From Prostheceraeus crozeri (lineage: Eukaryota; Platyhelminthes; Polycladida; Euryleptidae): a stretch of DNA of 64,000 nucleotides. The notes beneath the pieces were generated by a model. It had not been told where the DNA came from, ran no database searches, and worked only from the letters and a program-made list of their open reading frames with translations. Every line of letters starts with the position of its first letter. Position 1 is the stretch's first letter. Both the position numbers and the translations under genes were made by a program. This document shows, piece after piece, positions 45,878 through 56,500 of the stretch. The stretch spans positions 1 to 64,000 of the forward strand of contig CAJQUW010005583.1 in the NCBI GenBank assembly GCA_907163375.1, in the 5' to 3' direction.

Positions 45878-48410
45878 CCCTCTGTCTCTGAAAAAGCTTT
45901 CGTCCTCGGCGATTCCGACGATATTTCCGAATCTTCCGTCGTATTTGAGTGAATCCGAGATGCCTACGAGGGGTACTTCGAGTTCGATGTCGTCTCGCCT
46001 TGCTGCTGAACAAAACATTTTGTATACTTCGGTGAATTATTTTTTTGATAAAGATAAAATAGCATTGATCGCCGATATGAAAGAATATGTTCTTCCAAAT
46101 CATTTGAGTCATTATGTGAAAGTAATGAAGGATGATAATTGCTATTTTCATGACATTGCAATTTCTTCTGATGGTATACCTCAAATTGTGAAATCTCTCT
46201 GCATTGGTATGGATCTTAATGTGTCAGCTATGTATGACGGTGTCATTCAACCATCCATTACGGAAGATATTATTCGTTTATCGAAATTGGACTCTTTTAA
46301 TCAGTTGGAGAATCTTCTTTCACGGTTGAAGACTGTGCAGGGTGACCTTGAACATGATTATCAACATCACATAATGAAAGTGATCCCTCACATAGATCAA
46401 GCCATATATGCTGCCGAACAGAGTGATAATGAGAAAGTTTATTCCAAACTCAGTTTCCTTTTGAAACAATTTCACCTCATTACTATGAGAAAACCGAATT
46501 ACTCCTCAGAACTCCTATCCTTATCTTACCTCCTATTCAACCATAGTGCAAGTGCGTATCGATTTGTACAAGATAGTGATTGTTTGACTCTTCCATCTGC
46601 ACGACATCTTCAAAGATTATCGTCGAATATGAGTGCAAGTATGTGTGATGATTCCCTTATTTCATATTTGAAATTGAAAAGTGACCAGCTTACCACGAAA
46701 GAAAAGTTAGTAATCGTTAACATTGACGAAATTCACTCCTCAAAGAAACTTGAGTTCAGTGGTGGCCAATGCTTTGGAATTGAATGTCACTCCAATGCCA
46801 TTGCCAGAACAGTTTGTACTGTTTTGATTAAGTCAATCTGTACAAAGTATCAGGAGGCTATCATGATGGAGCCATCTCAAAAATTAGACACAAGCAAACT
46901 ACATAACCTATTAATGAAATCGCTCAGACTTCTACACAACAGCGGCTTTATACCAGTTGTTATTTCAGTTGACAACCATCCTGTTAACAGAAGCTTATTT
47001 GAAACAGTTTTGTGTGATGGTGAGTTAAAAACGCACATTGTTAATCCCGTCAATGATGAGAAACTGTTTCGTCTTTTTGATCCCGTTCATAATTTCAAAA
47101 ACATTTACAACAATTGGTGCACTAGAGGTGTTTTCAAATTTCCTGGTATGCATGATAACTCGAAGTTTCACACAGCCGATTTTTCAGACCTTATTGACCT
47201 CTACACTACTGAAGTCGGTAATCCTACTCACATTGCCTTCAAACTAAATCAGAAAGTATTGTGTCCCTCGAACTTAGAAAAGACTAATGTGTCACTTGCT
47301 TGTAGTGTATTCGACGAAACTGCAGTATCTGCAAGCAAATTTTATCAGCTCTCTGGTGGACTTATTATTTTTCTCGAATTAATCACTGAGTTATGGAATA
47401 TATGGAACATTAGATCTTGTACCAAAGGCTACCATAAACGCATGCCAGAAGCCAATCCAATTCAACCAAATGACAGACGACTATCAAGACTTCGAGAGTT
47501 TGCTACTTTCTTTGAGAACTGGCGTGAAGCAAAGTCGCCAGGCTTAAGCAAACAAACTTTTCTTGCAGTTTCCAGTTGCTGTAAAGTCTTGGCAGAGCTA
47601 TCTGAATTTCTTTTTACACAATACGACTTCAAAACTATTCTCTTAGGCCGCTTCGTCAGTGACTGGATTGAAAGACGCTTTGGAGTCTATCGGCAATTCC
47701 ACGGTGGAAATTTCTTCGTATCTGTGCGTCAGATATTTGAAGCTGAAAAGAAACTTCGAATTTCTTCTCTGCTGAAGTATCACGGGTTCAGTCTCCGTGA
47801 TCTAAAACAATTCGCCAGTGATGACGATAACACTTCGTTAGGAATGAGCATTCCACGAATACGAAGTTCAGACATTGATTCGCTTGACTCAAATGACCGG
47901 AATATGATAACTTTTTTAAGCGGATATTGTTGTCATCTGTTGATAAAATCTCCAAGTAATACCTGTAGTGAATGTAAATACTTGTTCATTGACAGTAGTA
48001 ATACCAATTTACAGATCTATGACACTTACGAAGGATTTGAGGAGAGTGATTTTGACTTGTTGGAGCTGAGAAACCGCGGTGGTCTGAAAAAACCAAGTTT
48101 CTTAGCCTTTTCTGTTGTTGCAATTGCATATTATGTTTTCGCAATCATAAAGAATACTGAATCGGTTCATAATCGATTATTTTATTCGTCCACAGTTGTA
48201 ACGCTTTTGTCTCAATTTTGCATTGAAACAATTTTACAGTCACCGGACTTGAATCATTTGTTAAGAATTTCGTGTAACTTGAATCATTCCACCCATGAAC
48301 TCATTATGAGAATACTGCGTCCTGTATTCAATACCTTCTTAAAAAATTTTATGAAAGAGCAAATGATCGCAGCTCAAGAGATTTTGAACAGTTACAAAGA
48401 AAAAAGTTGA
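45777..48410 (+). CDS. P-element (THAP9-like) transposase, catalytic body
   Basis: This long open frame (877 codons; real homology probably begins near codon 36 with LKKLSSSAIPTIF) matches P-type transposases, cut-and-paste enzymes with an RNase H-like fold and a GTP-binding insertion. Landmarks are LTLPSARHLQRLSS; VIVNIDEIHSSKKLEFSGG with a likely first catalytic Asp at codon 317; VISVDNHPVNRSLFE with the second at 399; LFDPVHNFKNIYNNW (Asp 435), typical of the GTP-binding insertion; and DWIERRFGVYRQ with a candidate acidic residue at 632, followed by GNFFVSVRQIFEAEK. Length fits the family. The THAP domain lies upstream in a different frame. The body has no internal stops, so inactivation, if any, is recent. 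Confidence 0.85.
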   Translation: MCAHFTLILRVLFQNLMLQTQRERKREPHQSSSNPLSLKKLSSSAIPTIFPNLPSYLSESEMPTRGTSSSMSSRLAAEQNILYTSVNYFFDKDKIALIADMKEYVLPNHLSHYVKVMKDDNCYFHDIAISSDGIPQIVKSLCIGMDLNVSAMYDGVIQPSITEDIIRLSKLDSFNQLENLLSRLKTVQGDLEHDYQHHIMKVIPHIDQAIYAAEQSDNEKVYSKLSFLLKQFHLITMRKPNYSSELLSLSYLLFNHSASAYRFVQDSDCLTLPSARHLQRLSSNMSASMCDDSLISYLKLKSDQLTTKEKLVIVNIDEIHSSKKLEFSGGQCFGIECHSNAIARTVCTVLIKSICTKYQEAIMMEPSQKLDTSKLHNLLMKSLRLLHNSGFIPVVISVDNHPVNRSLFETVLCDGELKTHIVNPVNDEKLFRLFDPVHNFKNIYNNWCTRGVFKFPGMHDNSKFHTADFSDLIDLYTTEVGNPTHIAFKLNQKVLCPSNLEKTNVSLACSVFDETAVSASKFYQLSGGLIIFLELITELWNIWNIRSCTKGYHKRMPEANPIQPNDRRLSRLREFATFFENWREAKSPGLSKQTFLAVSSCCKVLAELSEFLFTQYDFKTILLGRFVSDWIERRFGVYRQFHGGNFFVSVRQIFEAEKKLRISSLLKYHGFSLRDLKQFASDDDNTSLGMSIPRIRSSDIDSLDSNDRNMITFLSGYCCHLLIKSPSNTCSECKYLFIDSSNTNLQIYDTYEGFEESDFDLLELRNRGGLKKPSFLAFSVVAIAYYVFAIIKNTESVHNRLFYSSTVVTLLSQFCIETILQSPDLNHLLRISCNLNHSTHELIMRILRPVFNTFLKNFMKEQMIAAQEILNSYKEKS

Positions 48411-49851
48411 AATTGTCCTCAGCAGTGTAGGCTAACTGAATTGCGATAGGAGATTATTGCATGCGTCATGACCTTAATTTGAAATTAAATATTTTCTGAC
48501 TTGATATTGTTTTGTTATAAATCTTAAGAACTTTATAAAGGAAAAGGAGGAAATAATCAAAATACACAGAAAAATTAGTGGTCTGATTCCCATTCAGTTA
48601 TAGTTATATCTACATGTATCATGCTTTCCTTAACTGTGATATCTTATTGTCATATTTTGAGTTATCTGAACACATTTCACTAAATTAAAAAGTTGGTGTT
48701 ATAATAATATAAACAATCGGATACGCAGAGTTTAACTAGGTATAAGGGAAACCTAAATTCACGTCTCTTTCGTGTGCTGACTGAGAGGAAAATACAGGGA
48801 AACTGGCCCGCGTGTGTAAACGGCTGTCAGGCATGTCACTTCCTGAGGAGCGCAGCGACCAACTAGGATTCCCTGGATTATCAGATGGAAAGTATGCCTA
48901 AAATGCTCTCATCACATGTATTTGACCTCCTATACATATGTTAATCAAACTTAAGCATTTCTACACCGATTTTTACTATATAAGTTAAGGAATAATTCAC
49001 ATTTTAAAAAGTGTAGGGGACTTCTGGCCCACCCTGTACAGTATATATTTGTTTTAGTGTTGTTATGTCCAGCTTTATTTTTATATTTTCGTTCTTGTCT
49101 GTGTGAACTTTTGAGAATACGTATGTACAGCCCAATGAACGCTTAATGAGTCCTTTTCAGGACTGTCTTACATTTTTATATACAAATAATTTTTGCATTT
49201 TATTGTATGTGTTATCCACACGCTAGCGGACTTCAGTTACAATGAAAACTAATAACTGTTTAGATTTAAAAAGTACAAAACTCTTGAAAGCTTCGTTTTC
49301 CGACTAACAATTTGGAAGTGTCAAGCTTTATTGTTGTATTGTTGAATGCAACCAAATATTTAGCATTATCTGTCAACAAAATTGGGAACTCGAAGAAGCT
49401 CTTTAAAATCGAGTTCAATTATGTCAATCACTAAAAAAAATATTGAAATTTCATAATCAAAATGCATCACCGCCTTCAAATTGTTTTAAGAACTGGTCAT
49501 TTCGACGCCAATTCTCAACATCCTCTACATGATCATGCAAGTGATAATCGCTCTAATCTTTCAAGAATACATGTGCTCTAATTGTCTGATTATATTATCA
49601 ATCTTGGCGACAATATAAAAACTTCCAAACAGTTTTTGATGCATAAAATAATGAAATCTATCTGAATTTTCGTGCTTTGCACTGTTGTTTTGGTTTTTCA
49701 TCCGTCAGCTAATAGATTTTGATCATGTGAATGACTTGACTTTTAACTGCTATATAGTGTCCATAATTTCCAATGATGTGATTTCCTGAAATGCAAAAAT
49801 CACCAACATTATTAAAGTCTGGCTAAATGAAGAATCTGCCATTTCCAAAAA
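48411..49851. other. AT-rich spacer with one possible solo transposon end
   Basis: No gene is seen. At 49013-49043 the minus strand reads TACAGGGTGGGCCAGAAG, a word typical of the ends of mariner/IS630-like elements next to a TA. No partner end was found nearby. The part up to 48872 belongs to the P-type element's 3' flank. Confidence 0.35.
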
Positions 49852-49903
49852 GCTCTCTGAGGAGAGCCAGGGATACGGAGTCTTATCATTTTGATAGGAC
49901 TCC
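49852..49903. repeat. Two adjacent perfect or near-perfect hairpins
   Basis: GCTCTC-TGAG-GAGAGC (49852-49867) is followed eight bases later by a 12-bp stem: left arm CGGAGTCTTATC at 49875, right arm GATAGGACTCCG ending at 49903, loop ATTTT, with one T-G mismatch. The right arm and its downstream words recur at about 50525-50553 (GATAGGACTCTGACTCCGG) without the left arm. Confidence 0.65.
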
Positions 49904-51590
49904 GACTACGGGTGCCAAGTATATGCGTATAGCCTAGTTTTTTGAAAAAACTGTTAACTTACATCATAGATCATAAAAGACTGACCTGAACCTATCTTGA
50001 GTGATCATTGCTGCATCAATTATCAATCATTTTCGATGAAAGTTTATCAAATGTCGCTTTAAGTCGGATACATGCGACTCGGCTCCTCCCATCTTGTGTG
50101 CTTCACAGGGTTTTTCTCCAGTCTCTACCAGGCAGGAAAATCCCCATCCCTCTTCAAAAAATATGAGCACACTTTCGATTTTAAAGTGCGTTTTAGAGGC
50201 TTTAAATCACACACGATTAACGTGAGGTTGAGAGGCAATGTTCTCAAACAAACTAGTATTAAATTTTGTCTCTGATGTGACCTTTGGTGCGTATAGATGT
50301 GATCGAAGCTAGGAAGGCTTGTCTTCTCTACTAAATCACCGAGTGAAAATACAATCCTTTTTTCACTATCACGGTTCATTCCCTCAAGTATTGCAAGCCT
50401 TGCATGCAGCAGTGTCTCTGTACTTTCGTTTGACAGAGAAAGTTGACATCAAGACAGTGACAGTGACATGCACGAGGATAAATAATTTGTTTGCATTATA
50501 TTTCGGGTCTAGTTATAAGCATATCATTTGATAGGACTCTGACTCCGGATGCCTGATAAGAGCTAATCGAAAAGGAGGCTTCATAAAGCTCAGACGTGGA
50601 AATAACCTGTGACAAACCTTTGAATGCAATTGCAGTTATCACTGATGTTTCATTCAGTCACCGATGAATCAATTGAACAGCATACTTCGCTATCTTGCCT
50701 ACTTGTGAACACTTATCTTTGCAAAAAATATGGTATAGTGGTTTATGTATTTGCGGTCACTTAAAAGCTACATTTGCTTCGTATACCTTGCAATCAAAGA
50801 GTCTTTGTGAATCGTCAACTCAAATTGGCAAAAAAGACTTCCACAAAAAACAAATCACTTCCACAAATCGGAATCATATAGCTTTACTGATATAAGAACT
50901 CCGAATTTCAAAAGTTTGTGCTTTTCCGTCCAGGGTTTTGATATACATGTATGTGAAAGTACTATGTCAACAAATTCGAAATCTCGAAACAGATGAACTT
51001 AAGTTATTCAAAAATTAAGTGTTATTTAAACTTTTATTCACTTTCCTTCCCCCTCAAATTATACCAGATGATCTGAGTATTATACACTTTCGGGAAACAT
51101 TCTTGTCGCTATGCAATGGATGAAACAATCTCGTTTCGTTTAGACCATTATGAGTGTGATTTCATTTGCACTATAGATTCAGCTACCGGATGTTCTGATG
51201 TCACAAGACAATGTCTTTAATGGAATTCGTGTTTACTTTTTCCATGAAATTTCTTTGCCAAAGACAATGTAGTGTCGTGGGCATTACTCTCTATGCATTT
51301 ATTGAATGAAATCAATTCCAGCAAATTAATTATTGTGTCTTGAGTAGACAGGAGTTGGACCAAGTGGATGAACTGGACGAATAGGTAGTCGTGGATAAAG
51401 AGGTCGTGTACGTAGGCATGCCGGGACGTGAGAAAGTTTATATCAGAGAATCTAGAAGAAAGGTGATTGTGTTTGACAAAGAGCAAGAGAGGGAAGCACT
51501 GGTTACTGAGAACTGCAATTTCCATGCATGCGCACAAAACTGCAGTTCGGCTACCAGCGCAAGCTTCTCGAGAGAGAACTACGCCGAAAT
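49904..51590. other. AT-rich spacer, no gene recognised
   Basis: Short frames on both strands lack motifs, signal peptides or neighbouring relatives. The only structured feature is the second copy of the GATAGGACT block at about 50525-50553. Nothing else can be supported. Confidence 0.4.
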
Positions 51591-52330
51591 GAGACTTTCA
51601 CAGAACAATTAGTCCGGCCGCTAGAACGAGCTTCTGCAGGGAACGAGGCCGAAAAAGAGACTTTCACACAATAATGCACACACTGCTTACTACGAATCTG
51701 CGCTTCTGTGTGTTCTACCCGGCCTCTTTTCTTTTTAGACAGAATAAAAGAAAGCGCTTTCGTTTCCGATTAGATAGGGGCTTCCAGCTAAGTTTCACTT
51801 GTCTGCATCTTTTCTCTGACTGTACAGTGTATAGTTAAAAGAATACTAAGTCTAGGGCCATAAATTTTGGCATGGAATGTCTTCAGGTCATATGATTATG
51901 TGCTAATGGACCTTAATCTTTAAAGTTCAACACATTCAGATACTGCCAGCATCTCATTACCGGCACACATGCAATTTTTGCATTTAATCACACTCTATCA
52001 TACACCTGCGATCAGCAGCATGACAACAGCACTTGCGCATACATGACAGATGACCATCTGCCATAAATCATGGCTCTAGAAATCATATTTCCCATCAGAG
52101 AAAATGCGGAAAAATTCCGTCTTTGACGAAAATTTCAATCTGCTTTCTACTGCACTTACATGTGCTTTTCTTTCATCCTGTCTGACAAGAAAAGGAATTG
52201 GGCAGAACTCGAAAGATGCGCCGATTCGTAGCAATCATAGGTTGAAAATCATTCTGTGAAGGTCTCATTTTTGGCAATGCTTCCAGTAGAAGCTCGTACT
52301 GGTGGCCAAGAGAATTGTCTGAAAGAACTT
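51540..52330. mobile_element. Fold-back (long inverted repeat) element, copy 1
   Basis: The left arm (about 51600-51860) and right arm (about 52040-52310) are diverged inverted copies. For example GAGACTTTCACACAATAATG and TACTACGAATCTGCGC on the left match the reverse complement of CATTCTGTGAAGGTCTC and GCGCCGATTCGTAGCA on the right. Inside the left arm about 75 bp is directly duplicated (AGCTTCTCGAGAGAGAAC and AGCTTCTGCAGGGAACGAGG, each followed by GAGACTTTCACA). No transposase is encoded, so the element is non-autonomous. Related arms occur at 56500-57365 and 62700-63045. The exact ends and target duplication are not resolved. Confidence 0.7.
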
Positions 52331-52817
52331 TGATGTGAAATATCAGCAGAAAAAATATCAACGCTTTCAATTGCCCGGATCCATAAAAGTCGAAAATCCT
52401 TTCAACAAGTTTTGAAGGATTTTAGTGATTGTGTGTTATACTGAAATCTTAACTCTGAGATGAAAAAGAAATCAAAATATTGACTTTATCATAAAGTTAT
52501 CAACATCATTTAATACATCATTATTAATTATTGATGATTAACCAATATTGTCAAGATTGAACGTGTGAAACTAGTTCTTTCCCTGTTAAATTCAGCTATG
52601 TACATATGCACAATAGCATTGTCATTTCAGAAATGTTTGCTTGCATGGGATACACGGCCAAGAAAATATCAGTGCAGAGGTGTATAATAAGAAAGCCCGT
52701 TACGACTTATGGAAAGCACCGAAGATGATTCTTAAATCCTATAGAATGTTACATCATTATTATTACATGTAACACCATTAATTCATTTATATTTGATCAA
52801 TATTACATGTGTCGGCG

Positions 52818-52831
52818 GCCACAATTGTGGC
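52818..52831. repeat. 14-bp perfect palindrome
   Basis: GCCACAATTGTGGC is a perfect inverted repeat about 90 bases upstream of the tRNA-like remnant. It could be a protein-binding site or an element end; nothing else supports a role. Confidence 0.4.
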
Positions 52832-52920
52832 GTATTATTTATTCACTGATTATTATTGCCCTGACAACTGATGTGTGGTGGTGAGGGTTTGATCCTGCCA
52901 ATTGACACAGCCGCGTAAGT

Positions 52921-52966
52921 GGCTCGTTGCTCAGTTGGTTAGAGCACAGGTCGTAGGTTGGAATTC
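52921..52966 (+). pseudogene. tRNA-like remnant lacking the anticodon arm
   Basis: GGCTCGTTGCTCAGTTGG + TTAGAGCA matches the acceptor 5' strand and D arm (A box) of a typical tRNA. It is followed immediately by CAGGTCGTAGGTTGGAATTC, which resembles the variable loop and T arm (B box, normally GGTTCGAATTC). The anticodon arm, about 20 bases, is absent and the 3' acceptor strand is not found. It is a tRNA pseudogene or the head of a decayed tRNA-derived SINE, not a functional tRNA. Confidence 0.65.
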
Positions 52967-54090
52967 TTTGCATGACAAATTGATCTATCGTCTATTTAAT
53001 TTCATTGTTGTTAATAAATTTTTGTGGATAACGACTATTGATCGATCCAATGTAACATGTGCTCTATATTCTGAAGGAAAAAATTATTTTTGAAAACTGT
53101 CAATTCAATTTATAGCCTCTTGATTTTCGTACGTAACTTTGTTGAAGGATAGGATATGATTTCCATGCTACATGTATTTCAAGAATATTGTTTTTACATG
53201 GGAAATTTAAAATTGCGATTAATAAATTGCGTTCTAAAGGATCAACCAGAGTATATGAGTAACTTGATGCTTGAGCTAGTACATAACGCAGTGTAAATGG
53301 AATCATTGATGTGAAATCCTGATTGAGTACATATATGAAGCACAATGTGATTGCCTCTAATGCAACGGGAGTTCATTTATCTTTTTTGGACGATAGGTTT
53401 GAATGAACGCTATTAACTCTATGGGTATTAATTTTTGAAACAAACAAAACTTTCCCTCTTAAGATCATCAGGATACAATACATAAGATTCAACATACACA
53501 GCTGATTATTTCCTTACTTTGAGCTATTGAAAGGTAAGATAAAATTTCCAAAGTTGGTAATCATATTTTTCTCTGGCACATTATTGTATTATGCGACTTG
53601 TATAGCTGTGTGCGGCTTGATGGAATGAAGTAAATTATCAAAGGCCTGCATCAATTACATCAATGAGTGTAACTGTAATTAAATTATTGCTTCCTGATTC
53701 ACTTAAAGGGATTTGCCTGCTTAGCTCACATTCAAGTCAATAGTTTGTTGGAACAGGTATTCTTACGCTGCTGAGAGTCACTACACTATATATTGCCTAC
53801 ATGAACTACTCTATTTAAGTCAATACTGATCAAAGTAGTTGAAGTCTGTGTAGAACAAATGTATGATTCAATGTTTCATGAGTTATGATTTGTAATCATT
53901 TCGAGCGATAATTCGTTATCTATATGCATTGCTTTTGTATTCTGACTTTTTCTACTATTTTAATTACCTGTAGTTGTGATGGCTTAGGTCTAATGATACT
54001 GATAGTATGATTTGCAGAATGCTTAAAGAAACTGAAATGCTTCATACACTTAACAGAAATAATTAAATTCGTGGTTCATTTATACTGCCG
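52967..54090. other. AT-rich spacer, no gene recognised
   Basis: Only short unsupported frames. No inverted ends, tandem repeats or conserved motifs stand out. Confidence 0.4.
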
Positions 54091-54370
54091 AATACCCACG
54101 TCTACTGATATCTGTGATAAGTGTTAGTAGGTTCTATAATCCATAGCTAATTCTAGTATCGCTGAGGATTAATTATTTATGGCTGAGGTGAAAAAACTAC
54201 CTTATCGATTCGAACGAAATTTTGAGTGTAGCTGCATAATACCCATGTCTATTAATATCTTAAGTTTTATGGCAATAGAATATATATAATGGGCGCTAGA
54301 ACGTTTTGATAGTCAATAATCCACAGCTTAAACCCTGCCTTCGCTGAGGATTATTAATGAATAGGTGAGG
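54090..54370. repeat. Two diverged direct copies of about 150 bp
   Basis: The words AATACCCACGTCTACTGATATC, TATAATCCATAGCTAA and TCGCTGAGGATTAATTAT recur in order as AATACCCATGTCTATTAATATC, CAATAATCCACAGCTTAA and TCGCTGAGGATTATTAAT. The copies are about 150 bp apart with small indels. The unit is of unknown origin. Confidence 0.6.
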
Positions 54371-54378
54371 AATACAAT

Positions 54379-54544
54379 TTGCTCCTAAGCAAATAACCAT
54401 TTAACCCACACCTCAACATAGAAACGACAATTTGCTCCGGAGCAATAATTTTGCACTGTAGATTATCTGATTTTCAATCATCTTCAACTCAGAAACGCAT
54501 TTTCGTGGCTCCAGAGTAAAATCTTCAATTTTGCTCCGGAGCAA
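54379..54544. repeat. Cluster of TTGCTCCGGAGCAA palindromes
   Basis: A perfect 14-bp palindrome TTGCTCCGGAGCAA occurs at 54432-54445 and 54531-54544. A variant TTGCTCCTAAGCAA lies at 54379-54392 and a degenerate GTGGCTCCAGAGTAAA at 54506-54519. The word CA-(A/T)(T/C)-AGAAAC recurs between them every 70-72 bases, suggesting a degenerate tandem unit of about 70 bp. A further perfect palindrome, GTTTTCGCGAAAAC, lies at 54590-54603. Confidence 0.7.
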
Positions 54545-54657
54545 CGATAATCAGCAATTCAGAAACACCCCGTTAATGTATTTATATCTGTTTTCGCGAA
54601 AACACGCGTGCTTGTTGTAATAGCTTCTTGCGATTAAGCAAGTTTCTTCTCAAAATG

Positions 54658-55431
54658 CACTTGGTGACATGCCACGCTCAATTACGCGCAATTCACGCGC
54701 AAACTACGCGTAATTACACATGACCCTAAACATCCGTGCCAATTTGATAGGACTTCAATTTCATGCTCAGGGAAGACAGAACATGCTTAGCGGTTCATCC
54801 GTGGTTCAAGCGGCAACGCAGACAACCGTAGACGACGCGCGAACTATAAACGTTCGCCCGCGCATATTCACAAACATTCCCCATGTTTTAACAGCATCAG
54901 ATCACGTGATTGTTGACTCTTAGTGCAGCGCGTATGTGCGCGGGTAGAAGAATAGAATGTCTTTAACCACGGATGTTTGGGGTGCTGTGTAACTACGCGT
55001 GAATTACTCGTGGCATGTAACCTAGTGAATAAAGCTTCGTTGGTTTATGTAGTATATTGCTTTATTTTGTATATTTTACTTTCTTCGAATGAGAGAATGC
55101 GATTATATTTTATCGTTGCATGAAGATGCTAAATATGTAAACATTTGAATCACTTTAGTTATTTTCTTGTCACCAAAATGTGAATTGTTTATGTATTTAT
55201 CATGATGATATTTTTCAATTAATATTGTATCAGAACAATCAATTTTCTGTGTTCACTTTTCTGCCTCTTTAATAGCATTGTTTCCATATAGTTTACTTGT
55301 AAATGATGAAAAAAATTTTTTGTATCGAAACTCTTTAATTACTATCTTTTAGTTGAAATAGCAATAAAATCATGAATGTTTGGGCTGTTCCGTAATTACG
55401 CGTGAATTATGGGTGGAAATGTTACCTAGTG
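54658..55431. mobile_element. MITE-like element with three inverted ends, copy 1
   Basis: The left end (CACTTGGTGACATGCCACGC, then ACGCGTAATTACACATGACC and AACATCCGTG) is matched in inverted form at 54968-55027 (CACGGATGTT ... ACTACGCGTGAATTAC ... GTAACCTAGTG) and again at about 55376-55431 (GTTTGGGCTGTTCCG ... GTTACCTAGTG). The ends are over 50 bp and diverged. The interior of 54740-54925 is CG-rich compared with its surroundings. It is non-autonomous, and no transposase is encoded. The same sequence recurs at 61396-62178. Confidence 0.75.
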
Positions 55432-56500
55432 TGGTCACCTTTTTGAAGACTGTCTATAATTTATGATATACCACTGCATTAGATACATGTGTAACTTTAT
55501 GGTCAACGCTTTTTATAAGGCAAATATACCAGCAATTAAACTGACAGCTCGAAAAAAGGAAAATGGAAATTTCGAGTTTCACCACTGTTGTACACATGCC
55601 TACGAGTAAAATTTTCCTTTATTTAGATTCACAGTGATAATTGTCTTCATATTCCTGCTTCCCATTTTTAGAAATATTCGAACCAAAACAAGTTTTTACA
55701 CGAAGCCAGAAATAGTTTCCATCCTTCTTTTTGACTTTTATTTAGCTAAGGAATGACAATTTGAATACCAAATTCACAGATCGAAGCTGTTGTCAGTCAC
55801 TGTGTCTCACCGCTACTCAATTCCGCCTAAATTCAACAACACTTCTGCACATCAACAGTACTTATCACATGAATAACTTCAAATAACTTCATATTTGGAC
55901 ATCACGAACATGCGTTTTTGTCTGTGTTTGAGGCTGGAGCTACACTAGCATTTAAAGAGAAACACACACGTTTGACACGTGAATACAATCATTTGAAATA
56001 CTTTTCGAAACCTATGGCGTCTATGTATTCAGAAAGAAAATTTATCGGACACTGCTGAAGTAATTACGACGCATTGAAACTCTGAAGAAAACATGACAAA
56101 AAGGTCATGGAAGGTGCCATTCAAATATTAAAAAATAAGACCATCTCTTGATAATCCTCATCTACAAGTAGCCAGAATATCAACTTGTTGATTGAAATGC
56201 GGTGTATAGGATAGTAGTTTAGTGTTTAATTTCTTCGACAGTTAATGAAAATATTGATGCACATGTATGATCAAGCGTGCACTTATCTTCGGCGTGAGCC
56301 TTCGACAGGAGTGACAAACTTCCAGCCCAATCTACGTCGGGCTCTAAACTGCATCGAGAGTCGAGGCTTACACTCATACAAAACAATCAGTATAATTTGC
56401 ATGCTGTGTATAACTGGTGCATAATATTTTCCATGCGCACTTTGCGTTAGTGGTAATTAATCGCTCTAAATCTTCGTAATATACATGTATATGTAACAAC
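55432..56500. other. AT-rich spacer, no gene recognised
   Basis: No coding or repeat structure that I can support. Confidence 0.4.

Larger units (their letters stand above)
45425..48872 (+). mobile_element. P-type (THAP9-like) DNA transposon
   Basis: The transposase gene lies between a 17-bp inverted repeat: AGGAATCCTACTTGGTC at 45425-45441 and its near complement at 48857-48872 (16 of 17 matching). No 8-bp duplication flanks these, so they are more likely subterminal repeats, as P elements carry, than the true ends. A seven-bp-stem hairpin (TTTCTCC with GGAGAAA) sits just outside the left repeat at 45378-45395. True termini were not found. Confidence 0.6.

Noticed and set aside
45870-46184. 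Minus-strand frames antisense to the P-type transposase
   Set aside because: They are shadows of a well-supported plus-strand gene with clear catalytic motifs.
54720-54923. Small conserved protein inside the MITE
   Set aside because: The two copies are almost identical at the nucleotide level, so shared reading frame is no evidence of coding; there is no recognised domain.
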